In this document: piece by piece, positions 12,901-26,200 of the stretch | Layout: every line of letters starts with the position of its first letter | Numbering within the stretch: the first letter of the stretch is position 1 | NCBI GenBank assembly: GCA_018398815.1 | Contig: CM031596.1 | Coordinates: 60,084,520 to 60,148,519 of the forward strand | Length of the DNA: 64,000 nt | Direction of reading: 5' to 3' | Source of the DNA: Conus ventricosus | Lineage: Eukaryota > Mollusca > Gastropoda > Neogastropoda > Conidae | The notes under the pieces: generated by a model | The model's database searches: none | Told to the model about the DNA's origin: nothing | Seen by the model: only the letters and a program-made list of their open reading frames with translations | Made by a program: the position numbers and the translations under genes

Positions 12901-15020
12901 AAATATGTGTGCTTCTTTTTAAAAAAAAAATATCTCTATAAAAAGGGAAAAGGGAAAAAATTTAAAGAGGGAAGGTTACCATCAACGACTTTTTTAGACA
13001 GTTCCCTTTGTGTGTGCTTGTGTGTGTGGGTGGTTGTAAAAGGGTTTTTGTACAAGCAGGGATGTCTGTGTGTGCTGAAGGGGTGCATGCTTTTGTTTTG
13101 TGTGTGTTTTGTGTGTTTTTTGTTGAAAAATCTTTTTATTTAAGTATTGTAACTGATTAGAAACGTAAATCACATGTTAAAGAGGGGGGCAGCCTTTTTA
13201 AAAAGGGAGGGCATGATTTGTTTTGGGATACTTCTTTGGGGGTTTGAAAAACCCCACCCTCTCCTGCCATTTTGACTCCAGAGCTGATCACAAATTTTAA
13301 GTTTTACGAAAAGTGTGATGAAAGGGAAAAAAATGGGAAAAGGGAGAAAGAAAAAATTTTAGGGGGGGCTTTAGTTTTAAACCTTCTTTGCAGCGGGCCC
13401 ATTCTAGTCATTTTTTGGGGCAAAAGTTCACAACAAAAACCAAATTTTTAATCTTTTATGGGTGTCTAGTTTTTTGCACCCCCATAATTCTATGCTGTAA
13501 CCTAAATGGTGGGGCCTTGTTCATCATGCATTAATAGTATTGTGGGAATCATATCTTTAGTTCAAAATGAAAACCATTTTTATCTCCACCCCCGTTGCAG
13601 GTAGAGAAAAAGGGCCCCAGGATGTCGTTTGGGAGACAAACTCTTAGCCCCAACTGGGAAAAGGGGGGGGGGAAGATGTTTGGAAAAGGGGACAGTGCAT
13701 GGGGCAGAGGTGGGACAAGGGGTGACTTTGCTCTCAAAACGAGGGAAACCCAGCAACTTTTGTCCGTTAAAAGGTTCCAAACTGCTTTGGGCGTAAGGAG
13801 GTAACAGTTTTATTATGTTGTTTTTCCCTTTGCCCAAATTTTTGGTCCCCAGGGCAAGTCAAGACTTCATTCAAAATTTTATGCCATTCTAATTTATTAT
13901 TTTATCCCATAACTGTAAACTGAAATAAGTGGGCTGACCTTTTTCTTTCTGGAAATTTTTAAAATTTCAGTCAAACCAAAAAAACAGTTTTTTTTCCGTC
14001 GTTCCATTTTTTTTGATCCAAAAGGAAAAAGTTTTGGTGATTTTTATTTTTTTAAAAAATTTTTTTTGAGAGGCTTAAGATTTTTTTCAGAGCTACTTGT
14101 TTCAGAGCTTAAGATTGTTTCAGAGCTTTTGACGTTGCTTGGCACAAATTTTTTTGACCATGGTATGCTGCTTTAAAATTTTGGGCAAAATGCTTTGGGC
14201 CCGAAGGAAAAAAAACTTCATGAAATTAGCAAAAAGCTTTTATTTAACTAACGAGATGAAAATTGATTTTTAGGGCCCTTGACATATTTTCCCTTTTTTA
14301 AAAAAAGAAATGCCAAGTTCAATAAAAAGGGGGAAAAAAAAAAGGGAGAAAGGAAAAAGGGTTTAAAACGATTATATTTTCGAGTGGTTTGATAGTAATT
14401 AAATTTATAGGTTTTTGTTTTTTTTCCCATTTCAAAGGGTTATTGATGGTTTTGTTGTTGCCATGGGTTTACTTCTCTTTAGATCAAGTCAGAAAACCCT
14501 GCAATAACTAGCACGATTTCTTTCTAAAAGTCTGCCTTATGTTGTGTGCAGAGCCAATGTTTTCATGGGGTTTTTTTTGTTTTCCCTCATTTACAGGTGC
14601 TTTTTCCCTTTAACTTTGAATGTAGCACTTAAAAATTTAATGTTTTCACTTGAAAAATTGGAAAAGTTTCATTTAGGGTATCAAAAAGCTGCACTTTGTG
14701 TTTTGGGGCCCTTTGGGAAACTCTGTTGTTTTGAAGGGTTTTTCAGGTGTCAAATGGGCCCCCTAGAAGGGTCACCTTGGAAATAAAGGGCCCCAAATTT
14801 AAATTAAATTAAAAAAAGTTGGGAAAAAGGAGGGAAGGGGGTACAAAAAGCGCTGCAAAATTAACCTTTGCCCGAAAATTTAAAATAGATTGTAACAGAA
14901 GGCACCCTTTTTTAATTCCCCCAAGAATTATACAAGGTTCTGCTAAAATGGGTTGAAAATCGCCATTATCATTTACTATTTATTACTGTAGTGAGAATAT
15001 TCCAGCACGAAAGACACACT

Positions 15021-15312
15021 GTTAGTCTTGTCAGTGTAAGTGTTCAAAGTATCCGCCCTCAACATTGACACATTCTTGGTGTCTGTCAGTCACTGTGAAA
15101 CACAGCAATGCAGTTTGGAGCTTAATCCTGGCAGTGAACCCATGCAGTTTAGGCAGAGTGCGTGGTTTTCTTTGGAATGCCTTCTCTTTCACAACATCCC
15201 AGAAGAAAAAAAAAAACCCAAGGGCGTGAGGTCTGGAGAATGAGGAGGCCAATCAATGCTGTTGCATCGCCCAGTCCATCTCCCTGGGAACGTTGTATTG
15301 AGGAAATTGAAA
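15021..15312 (-). pseudogene. Mariner/Tc1-like transposase, C-terminal fragment
   Basis: On the minus strand a frame reads FPGRWTG, then IDWPPHSPDLTPLGFF, then WDVVKEKAF--KPRTLPKL, and ends with EGGYFEHLH and a stop. This matches the end of IS630/Tc1/mariner-superfamily transposases: the third catalytic Asp lies in SPDL and the protein usually ends just after a GG-FEHL motif. The expected LTPLDFFLW is altered to LTPLGFF followed by an extra Phe run over a poly-T/A tract, consistent with decay or a homopolymer indel. Only about 95 codons remain, with no upstream catalytic residues or terminal repeats recognised. It lies just outside the low-quality block and upstream of the first PRPF31 exon seen. 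Confidence 0.75.
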
Positions 15313-15811
15313 ATAGAATTAGAAAATAAGACTGTCACCCTACTTTTGCGCCACCTTTTAGTATTGCAGATTTTCAGAACAAACTTGGTGTCCCTTGACA
15401 GCTCACAGAACCTTTGCTGACTGTCATTGCCAAGGCTGCATCAGTCAAAATTTGTAATGATTACAACAATTTTGGGGAAACATAAAGGAAAGGAAGGCAC
15501 TTTGTTGGGTGAAAGGGTCTGTTCAGTTTGAATCAAGTTTGCAAGTTCTTCTTGAGAGCAAGTTTGCTAGTTCTTCTTGAAAGATATATTTAAATGATTT
15601 AGGACACTGTTTGTGAACCAGTGAAGTCAGTGCTGATTGGCTATTAGAACTGACAACAGTCAAAAATAGATGGTAAAATGTACTTCCTTTCAAACAATTC
15701 TTCATTTTGTCATTCTGTAGAATCCTACTGTAATTTGTGTGATTCATAACAATGGACATCAGCCTGTCAGTATGCACATGGTTGGTGCATCTCATCTAAT
15801 TACCTTCTGTC

Positions 15812-15842
<31 letters not shown>

Positions 15843-16581
15843 AGTGCAGGTGCAGCAACAGTCTGAAGCTGTGATTAAAGTGTACTTGACTGGATGCTCA
15901 TGAACACTGGTGCTGTGTAGTTGTTATTGATGAATTTTATTTGTTTGTGTGTTGGTTGCTGTGTTCACATGATACATGATCTGTGGATGTTAATCCTTTG
16001 TTGAAATATATATAACTTTGTTGAAAAAAGAAAATAGGAGAAAATTGAAACAGTGAACTGTGTTTAATGCTGTAATTTGAGGAAAGAGCTTCACAACCAA
16101 CAAAAGCTTTAATATGCTTTGGTTATTGGATATGTTTTGACACTGTCCAAAAATTTTCTCAATATAATATAAATTAATTAGTACATTTTGTAAAAAGTAT
16201 GTCCACAGCATAACAAGTCACAGGTATTTGATTGAAGTCAACAGTGAGCCTTCATCCCTTCCTCTCTGTCCTCTTCCTCCCTTCTTCCTTACTTTTGCAA
16301 AATATTAGGGTATCTTTCTCTCTTGAAGTCATTGTTTGAATTTTTCAGCTGCATAGAGAAATCACTGTTTTGGCACTGACAGATTTGTGAATTAGATAGG
16401 AAGTTTTGGTCTGTTTAATATTATGACGTAAAACTACTCTTGCCCAGTAAGTTTATCTGACAGATGTGGTCAGTAATATCAGTGCTCCCTCCCCAAGTGT
16501 CGGAAAAGTGTTTGCTTGTCTTCTGAGAGTGAAGGAGCAGGAATTAGGAGGAGGAGGAAGGATGTGTGAATGAATAAGTGA

Positions 16582-16629
<48 letters not shown>

Positions 16630-16704
16630 TGTTTTGTGTTTGAAAAACAGAAAATATTGTTACAAAATTGAAGGTTATTCAGTAATGTTTTTGTTCCTGT
16701 GCAG
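15313..16704. other. Sequence upstream of the first detected PRPF31 exon
   Basis: AT-rich intron-like DNA with a poly-T tract at about 15811-15838 and a (GA)n tract at about 16583-16626. I looked for an exon encoding the acidic PRPF31 N-terminus and found none. Confidence 0.5.
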
Positions 16705-16762
16705 CTTGCCCACATATTGGAGAGCATTAAAGAGTACTCAGCAAAACCCAGAAGAGAAGCAG
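16705..16762 (+). CDS. PRPF31: PRPF31 exon (first one detected)
   Basis: 58 bp after acceptor TTCCTGTGCAG, donor GTGTGT. Encodes [19 protein letters not shown], equivalent to the human segment that ends just before the GPVEA motif. It splits a Val codon with the next exon. It starts in phase 0, so an upstream exon carrying about 60 residues must exist. Confidence 0.85.
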
Positions 16763-19700
16763 GTGTGTGCTCACATGACAGTGACTGATTTTGTTTCATT
16801 TGGTAGCTCCGCTTTCTTTTCGATGCTTCCAGTGCCTCCTTTGATTTGTTACAACCTTTTATGAGGCATTAGCTATAGCTCATATTAGTTAACATGTTTT
16901 CTTTGCCATACTTTGACCAGGTTTATAATGATCCAAATCAGTTGTGTTGTGTAGCGTGTCATTATATTTAATCTCTATTCATATGTCTCTTCGTTGGTCC
17001 TTTTTAGCCTCTAAACGTACAGCATATACATTTTTAAAAAAAAGATATGATTATGATCTCCCTCCCTCCCTCCCCCCTCTCTCTCTCTCTCTTTCTCTCT
17101 CTTTTCTGTGTTACTTTAGTGTGTTTTTAATATGTCTAGAAATTGTATTGTATGTTGTATGTAACTGGGGATATTGAGTTCCTTTAACAGTAAAAGAATC
17201 TAAGGGTAGAGATAAAACATCTCTATTGGGCTTTGATACATGCACCAGTATTCTTTGCCGTGTGTGTGTGTGTGTGTGTGCTTGTGCTTGTGCTTTTGAG
17301 TATGTTTGTGTGTATGTAAGCATGCATCTATGGGTAAAGAACAGGTCAGAAAGGCAACTGTCTCTTCTGTGGGAAAATGGTAAGATTTCCACAACTCCAA
17401 ACTGATGGCACCAATACATCATGCACGGATGTAGATCTGTGGTGAGGTTCACAGTATTTTGGGGACACCTGTGATTGTCAAAGTTATGTACGTAGAAGTC
17501 ATGTAGGTTTGGTGTTGGTGGATGGGTTGAAGTATGTTCTCAAAAGTGGCGTTCTTGTGTGAAATAATGACAGGGCTTCTGAAAACGCAAAAAATTGCGT
17601 ACAGTACGCATTAAAACTCTACGGGACGCACTGGGTGTCTGTGTAAGGGGTCCCCAGGGACCCCTTCAAATTTTGGTGAAGTCAGACATAAAGTGAGAAG
17701 AGACTGCCTTCAACATCGTAAGTTGGGTGCCGTAACATCGTAGGTCTGCTACACTTCGGACCGAACCCATCCCTTTTCGAGTTTGAACAGTAACAAAGCG
17801 AGTAGGGGCAGCCTCCTAACAACATACGTCGGTCACTTTTGTCGTCTGCTGAGGCTGACTGACTAAGCTTAACGCTAGGCCACAGCCTCGTTTTCAGTTG
17901 ACCGAATTTTCCTACTTTGAGCCATGTGATGTCACAATGACGCTTTTCATTTTCCCGGCAGGAGAGAGGCATTTCCGTGAAGCCTTTGTTTCCAACATGT
18001 CTCTCGAAGCGTGGTTAACGAAATCATCATCACAAAAGCGAAAAAAGCGTAGCAGAGGAGCAAGATCGAGAACGGATACAATTTTTGATGTTTATTTTGT
18101 TGTTTTTATTGTGACGATGTGTCTGTGACAATTGGAGTGCACGTGCAGGGATGCAATTTTTTTAACGTATATTTTGTTGTTTTTATTGTGGTGTAGGGAC
18201 CCCTTAATGTTAGCCTGGGACCCCTTAAAAATCTGATGAAGGGGTCCCTGGGACCGGAAAGATTTTCACCCCAGCAGAAGCCCTGAATGATAATCAGAAT
18301 AATAATGAATACTTATATAGCGCCTATTCTCGGCTAGAGGCCAAGCTCTAAGCACTTTACAAGCGACACTCGTTTACACAACGGGCTGCCTACCTGGGTA
18401 GTGCCGACTGAAGAGCTGCCAGCTGGCGCTTCATTCAGTCGTTTCCCATGTCATCCAGTCAGTATCGTTCAATATCGATCACTCATTTTCCTTACTTCCT
18501 TCATTCTTTCCATTTCTCACGCAGGGTGCATGCTATGTGTAACGTGTCATCCATACCAACGGCCAAACTGGCCTACTCTTCTGAAAGTTGGTGATGGGAT
18601 TCTTCTTCTTCTTGATATAATGCCCACAATCATCAAGTTGATTATTTTGGCATATTAACAACAACTGGGTCTGCGCAGCGGGAGTGAGAATCGGAGGGTG
18701 GGTAGGGGAGAGGGGGGGGGGGGTCTAATGGGGGAGGGGAGAGGGGAGGGTGAAGAGGGGATCAGTGAACTCTTGACACAAAGTGTCAAGAGTGGTGGCT
18801 CCAGCCACCTCGTCCGGCAGATTGTTCCAGTCCCTGATGGTGTTGGGGAGGAAGGCGGCCTGACGATAGTCGGTGAGGCACTGCAGCTGGCGGAGCTTGT
18901 GTTGATTTCCCCTATGCTGTCTAACAGGGGCAGGTTGAATCTTGGCTTTGTCGAAGTCGACTTGGTCATTGAGTATTTTATACAGCATGGCCAGTCTGCT
19001 GGATCTTCGACGCTGCTGGAGTGAAGGCCACTGGAGTCGGTCAAGCATGGCGGTGACACTTGATCTGTTGTGGTATCTATTGACCACAAAGCGGACTGCT
19101 CGTCGCTGAACCGCTTCCAGCTGTTTTACATGAGTGTCAGAGGAGGGGTCCCAAACTGTGCAGGCGTACTCTAAAATGGGGCGGACATAGCTTCTTTTGT
19201 ATGCTGTCTCTTTCAGGTGGATGGCGCTGATCTTCAAGTTGCGCCGCAAGAAGCCTAAGGTCTTATTGGCTTTGGCACAGATGATGTCAATGTGCTTGTC
19301 CCATGACAGATTGTTCTGTGTGCAAGATGTTATGCATGCGTTCACACACGGAACCTCAGTTTATAGTCTCATTCGAAGGACTGTATGGGAAATGGAGTCA
19401 GAACCAATGTTAACTCCGTGGGAAAAATCCCCCTGTACCGAAACGCCCCGGCGGAGGTTCGAACCCGCAACCCCAGGATCACCAAGATTATGAGTCCGGT
19501 ACTCTACCAACTGAGCTATTAACATCAATGCTCTAACTTGATCATATGAAAAAAAAAATCAAAATGACTTGCAAATGTCACAACAGTCAGCATGCTTCCA
19601 ATTTTGGTGGTGTTTGCAGGCAGTTTTGATGATTTTTGTTTTTCACAGTCAACTTAAACCAGTGATTGTGATATCACTATCTCACACAGGAATGCCAATT

Positions 19701-22594
19701 TTAAAAATATTAAGTTTATTTCATCTTATCTACTAGTATTGATATTGCAGGATTTCAGTGCTCACAACTTTAACAATCACAGGTGTCTCTAAATACTGGT
19801 GAAAGTGTTCTGTACAAGGAATACTAAATGAACAAGGAAATGTCCTTTTACCATGAGCATACACACTCGGCAACAAGTGAAGAAATGTACACATGGATAT
19901 TAACATTTATTCAAGACTGAACAATGTTTATTGGTCTTGAACATTGACCAATAAAACAGACAGTAAATCAGAAACAAATGCAAGTGACCTGGTTGTGCTT
20001 TATAATTGATGCAAAAGAAAATCTGCTGTCTTTTTTTTCTTTTCTTTTTTAACTTAAGATCATATCTCGTCCTTCGTTGCACAATGTTTGTTAACTAAAG
20101 ACCGCAAATGCAGTCTGAAATTTTGGAAATAGTCACCAGATGATGATATGACCTGTATGAAATAAGTTGTATAGGTGCTCCTGCATTCAAATTAGAGTAC
20201 AGGTGTACTGTTGCTAGGCTTCATGACAGTTGGCTTGTGAGCAGAGAGCTTCCTATAGCTGAAACACTACTTTGTTTGCTACTGTAAGGATTCTTCTCAA
20301 ATCTGTATGCAATTTCAGATACATGGAGTTTATTTCAGAGCACCTAAATACGTAGTGTAAACATTTTGTTCAGTGCTTACACCATCCATGGTTTTACATG
20401 ACTTCCTCAAGGAGTAATGATAATTTTTTTTTCATGCGCACTGTACCACCAGATAAGTATGGAAATGCATTCACTGTACTGCTTTTTGTTTTATCAATCA
20501 TTTATTTACATATTCAGTAAATATTAAAAACTTTTGCGTTTTCTTTTTATTTAACGATTTTATCATACAGTTGGCCAGTGTGTTGAAGAAGTAAAGGGAG
20601 CAGTTTGCCAGTAAAGAGCAAGTTAAATGAACAGAGAGATATGAACAGGAAATCTCAAACAAGGAACCAGCTTTTGCTTGATGGTAAAACGGGTTACCTT
20701 CCAAAATTTTGTTCCATGTGCTTCATGTCTGCATCTGTGCAAGATGAGGTAGTGCCATAAGCAACATCAGTTTAGAGTTATGAGCATGTAGTTCCACCAC
20801 AGGAGTAAAAGGTGCTGTCATTTATCCAATTGCATCTCTTGGCATTGTCATAAGTTCTCGTTCATTCATTGATTTTTCGGCTGTAACGTGAAATATGTGG
20901 AGGATTTTAAAAAATTATTCTGCACTGTATGTTATGCTTTGTTGGGTATCTTTCTTCCTTCTTTTTTTTTTCCTCTTTTTTTAAAAGGTGGATGTGTGTG
21001 TCCGCGTGCGTGCATGTGTGTGTATGTGCTTGTGTGTGTGGTGTGTGTTTGTGTGTGTGTGTGTGGTGTGTGTGTGTGTGTGTTGTAGACAGCAGTATAA
21101 AGTGATTGTTTGGTTTGCAGTGGCTGGGCCTGTGGAAGCAGACCCAGAATACAAACTGATTGTGGACGCCAACAACATGACTGTGGAAATAGACAATGAA
21201 ATAAGTACGTCCAATTTTATTTTTCTCCCTCATGCATCTTACATTTAAAAAAAAAAAAGAAATTGAAAACAAAAACAGGATATAGTTGGTTTTTTTTTAG
21301 ACTACTAACCAGATAATTGATGATTTGAAAAAGAAAAAAAGGAAGAAATCAGTCTAAATGGTTTAACGTACTAACATACAATTGAAGTAAATTTAAAAAG
21401 TAATAGATTTATGCAGTAAAAGAAATATCAGTATTTTAAATCATTAAGAATAAATGGTAGATGTTTAACTGATGACTCTCAAGGTGTATTACGTGAGTAG
21501 ATTTTACCTACATTTTTTAGAACAATTGTGTCTGCATTTGATGGATCAAATATTTGGTGTTAAGCAGAGTTGTTGATTGTGTCGTTACAACTGCCTGGTT
21601 TTTTTGCAGGCGTGATCCATCAGTTCATCAAGGACATTTACAACAAGCGTTTTCCAGAGCTGGAGTCCCTTGTGCCCACACCAATGGAATACATCTTTAC
21701 CGTCAAGGTATTCTAATTAGAAATATCAGAATTTCACAGCTGCCAACCCTCCTGAATTTTTCCAGAATTTCCGTAATTCAGAAATTATTCACAAAGTCCC
21801 AAATTTAGTTTTGAAAATCCAGAATGTCAAAATTTGGTTTAAAAAAGTGGGATTAGGAAAGGGAGGGTGGCATTTTTGAAGAGGTATAATAAATTATTAC
21901 AGAATAAAGCCCAAAGAAATGCGAATGTTTGCATTTGTATGTGTGGAAAATGCATTTTCTTTTATAGCCCCACATTTGTGTGCTGAAACATAATGGGGTA
22001 AGAAATACTTTTTGTCAAAAATGGAAATCGATGCCCTGTTCAGCCCCTTAAATTAATACCTGGTTGCCAGACTGACTCCTGAAGGTTGACTGCAATTGAA
22101 TAGGATGTACTTTATGAACTGGTGCTCCTGCGTGTAGCATGTATGTGTGTGCAAATGGTTGGAGCTCTGGGTAATTTTTGTTGTTGTTGTATAAAGGGGT
22201 ATCGGATAAAAAGTGGGACATAAATATGCATGAAGGATGTCTGGTTTCTGTCATGGGAGATCAGATTGCCACACATTCTGTTTGAGAGAAGAGGGAACAT
22301 ATTACTATTTTAGTATTAGCTTACCGTCAGTCTTCATTGTGTTGTGGAAATTTTGCACCAGAAATGTAGTTTTAGCTTAGAAGTGAAGTTACTTTCAGTC
22401 AAACATTGAAGTTTTAGCACACTCTGAAATGAACTTCTGGTGTGTATAAGAAGCTTTTTTCTTAGTTTGAACTGTAGTATTTGCTGGTCATTGAAAATAT
22501 AAACTTGTTTTATATTGTATTTGTTTGGGTAATTGTACAGAAAAATAATGTTTTGTGACTGTATATGTAATTTTTCTTTGTGTGTGCTTTTCAG

Positions 22595-22647
<53 letters not shown>

Positions 22648-22869
22648 CATGCAGAAGCGCTCTCAGCCCTGTCAAGAAAGAGTGCTCAATCCATCTTGCT
22701 TTCAGTATCAAGTATTTTTAACTCCATCAGTTTAAGCTGCAATTAAAAATACTGGTAATTATGCAGGTGGAGCACATTATTCATGTTTGTAGATAGTGCA
22801 GCATGATTAGCCATTCAAGAAGATTTGTTGTTGAGATTTTATGTGAGTATGAATTTCTGAAAACATGTT

Positions 22870-22921
<52 letters not shown>

Positions 22922-23240
22922 CCATTTTTTCTGTCTGCATTTCAAGGAGTTGGGAAACAACATCCTGGAAAAGTCCAAAAACAATGAAACTCTTCAGGAT
23001 ATCCTGACATCAGCCACAATTATGGTGGTCAGTGTTACTGCTTCCACAACTCAGGGGTAAGTGCCGATGCTCTTTGTTCAAAGAAGGAAGGGTATCTCTC
23101 AATGAAAGCATCTAGATGTCCTTAACGCACAAATATAAGCGGCAGAGAACCTTAATTGTAAGGATAATCTGGAGAAGGCAAGGAGAAAAACAGCCCATAG
23201 CATGTATGCGAGCGTGCACACTCACACACACACAAGCATG

Positions 23241-23274
<34 letters not shown>

Positions 23275-26200
23275 CACATGCACACACAGATGTTTGGGGA
23301 AGATCTTAATGTAATGATTTCATTGTTGTGGACTGCTTGTGTTGTTTTCTTTATTTTATTGTTTCACATATTTTCTTTTAAAAAAAAAAAAAAATTTTTG
23401 AAATGATCCCCAAATTGTCATACACATTACCGAAACTAATGAAGAAATTATGGGATAGTATCAGTAAATACTGAAATAAAGAAATGATTAGATTTCTTTA
23501 GTATGACTTTGGCCAGATTTCCTGTTGGCAAAATGGTCTATAGTTTAGGATCAAAGAGCTTGTGTATTTTGTTGCTGTCATGTTGTTTTGATTTTTCCTT
23601 TAGTTTTGTTGTTCTTGTTGTTATTTTAATTGGAAAATATTCCTCTGCCTCAGTCACTTCGCCTTCTCCCCCACCCCTTCCCCCCTCTTTCTGTTTTTTG
23701 TTGGTGTTGCGGTTGTTTCTTTAAAGAAAAACAACAAAAAACCTCGATGTTTTTCAGTGTTAAAGCATTGGGGGGAAAATTTGAACGAAATAAAAGCTTG
23801 GTAGATTGTAATTTTGAAAAACATAAACTTACAATATTACATAATCATTAACTTCCCTTTTCCAGCACGGAACTGTCAGATGAAGATTTGCAGACGACAT
23901 GTGAAGCCTGTGATACAGTAAGCAGACCCTCCTGTTAAATGTATTTTTGACTGTTTAAAAAAATAGTTTTTTTTTTTTTTCAAATCAGTCTTTTCCATTT
24001 ATTGTTTATTTGGGGAGTCTGTAGGTGGATCGGTGTGCCTATGTACATGTATTGATTGAAAAATTTATATAATCTGCAAAATTTAGTACCTTGTTGATTT
24101 TGTATCAGTTATGGTTTGCTGTAGTTTTTTTTTGTTTATCTCTAAGTTTGAATAATTTTCATAATTTATTGGTTACAAGACATTTTGTTTGTCTCTTTTA
24201 ACCAGATCAGATTATTTGATTGCCTGACATGATGTACACTGTTTCTGCATGCATGTCAGTTTCATTGTCTGTGTGAACACTGCTGATATTTGTTTGTCTC
24301 TTCCAACCTGATCAGATTATTTGATAGCCTGAAATGATGTACGCTATTTCAGAGTGCATGTCAGTTTTATTGTCTGTTAACACTGCTGATATTTGTTTGT
24401 CTCTTCCAACCTGATCAGATTATTTGATAGCCTGAAATGATGTACGCTATTTCAGAGGGCATGTCAGATTCATTGTCTGTTAACACTGCTGATATTTGTT
24501 TGTCTCTTCCAACCTGATCAGATTATTTGATAGCCTGAAATGATGTACGCTATTTCAGAGTACATGTCAGTTTCATTGTCTGTTAACACTGCTTATATTT
24601 GTTTGTCTCTTCCAACCTGATCAGATTATTTGATAGCCTGAAATGATGTATGCTGTTTCTGCACGCATGCCAGTTTCATTGTCTGTTAAGAATGCTGACA
24701 GCATTGGTTGTCCTGCAAGGACATTAGTTTATTCACAGTTCCTTCGTGCTCCATGCGCTCAATTTGTGCATAGCTGTATTCTTTAAAAGGTGTGTAATGT
24801 GTGCACCTTCCATTCATCACTGTCTGCATGTTACATTTAAAGTTTAGACACATGGTTGACTGATGCTTATTGGAACTCAACAGTTTTCTCCGACATTCAT
24901 GTTTTAATGTTGTCAGTGCATTTCTAATGTTTGTTAGACATCCCAGATCTGGTAGGATTGATGCAGAATTTTAACTGCTGAAAATTGCATGGGTAAAAGA
25001 AACATAAATGAAAACTGCATTTTTCAATGAAAATAATTGAATTAGTGGCTCTCAGGGTGTTGCTTCTTGTGAATTAATGCATCATATAATCAAAACTGTC
25101 TATGGGTTAGACTGTTTAGGGAAAAAAAAAAAGATGAAAATAACTTCACCATCTAATTCAAAGTGCATTGTGGCCCTAAAAGTACTGAAAGTCAGTTTTG
25201 TTTTGTTTTGGTTTGTTGTAACATATCCGTCCCCATGCAGTGCAAAGGGGTCTTTCAGTACAAATCATTTATGTAGTCCCCTGCCTTCTGGAAGTTGTGT
25301 GCTGGCTGCTTCTTTTTTTCTGTCATTCTCTTTTACTTGACTTCTTCGTTTTGGTGCACTTTTTATTGTGTTGTTGTTTTTTATGTCTTGTGACCCATTT
25401 ATTGTAGTCTACTGTGTATTTGCTTTTTTGGACTGTTAACTGTCTTCTACCCAGGGTTTTTTTCCCCAATCTTTTTAGAACCATTTACTGATGTCTATTA
25501 TTTTGTCCACTAATTTAGCCTTTGTGGACCATCAACTGTCGTTGACTTTTTCTCTGCCTTTGCACACCTTTTGCTTTCATCTCCGTTTTTTGCCTCTGTG
25601 GACCATTCACTTTACTGTTTTTCCTCCTTTGTGGACCATTCACTTTACTGTTTTTCCTCTTTTGTGGACTATTTTCTTTACAGTTTTTCCCCCTTTGTGG
25701 ACTGTTTTTCCTCCTTTTGGTGTTTTTCCTCTTTGTGGACCATTCACTTTACTGTTTTTCCTCCTTTGTGGACTGTTTTTCCTCCTTTGTGTTTCATTTC
25801 ACTTTACTGTTTTTCCTCCTTTGTGGACTGTTTTTCCTCCTTTGTGGACCATTCACTTTACTGTTTTTCCTCCTTTGTGGACTGTTTTTTCTCCTTTGTG
25901 GACTGTTTTTCCTCCTTTGTGGACGTTTTTCCTCCTTTGTGGACTGTTTTTCCTCCTTTGTGGTTCATTCACTTTACTGTTTTCCTCCTTTGTGGACATT
26001 ACTTTTTTTCTGCCTTTGTGGACCATTTACTGTTTTCCTTCTTTGTGGATCCATTTACTGTTTTTTTCTGCCTTTGTAGGTCATTTACTGTTTTTTCCTC
26101 CTTTGTGGTTCATTCACTTTACTGTTTTTCCTCCTTTGTGGACTATTTACTTTACTGTTTTTCTCCTTTGTGGTTCATTCACATTACTGTTTTTCCTCCT

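Larger units (their letters stand above)
5640..14960. other. Block of probably unpolished, homopolymer-distorted sequence
   Basis: Between about 5640 and 14960 the texture changes abruptly. Runs of 4-10 identical bases (GGGG, CCCC, AAAA, TTTT) occur every few tens of bases, often next to each other as in GGGCCCC or TTTTAAAA. Flanking sequence on both sides is normal. Reading frames are short and none resembles an exon. The pattern fits a stretch covered only by uncorrected long reads, with indels and base collapses at homopolymers. The missing first exon(s) of PRPF31 could be hidden here or further upstream. No gene call in this block should be trusted. Confidence 0.7.

Noticed and set aside
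24201..24695. CRISPR-like array
   Set aside because: Units of 103 bp are directly tandem with no spacers, and the context is an animal intron.
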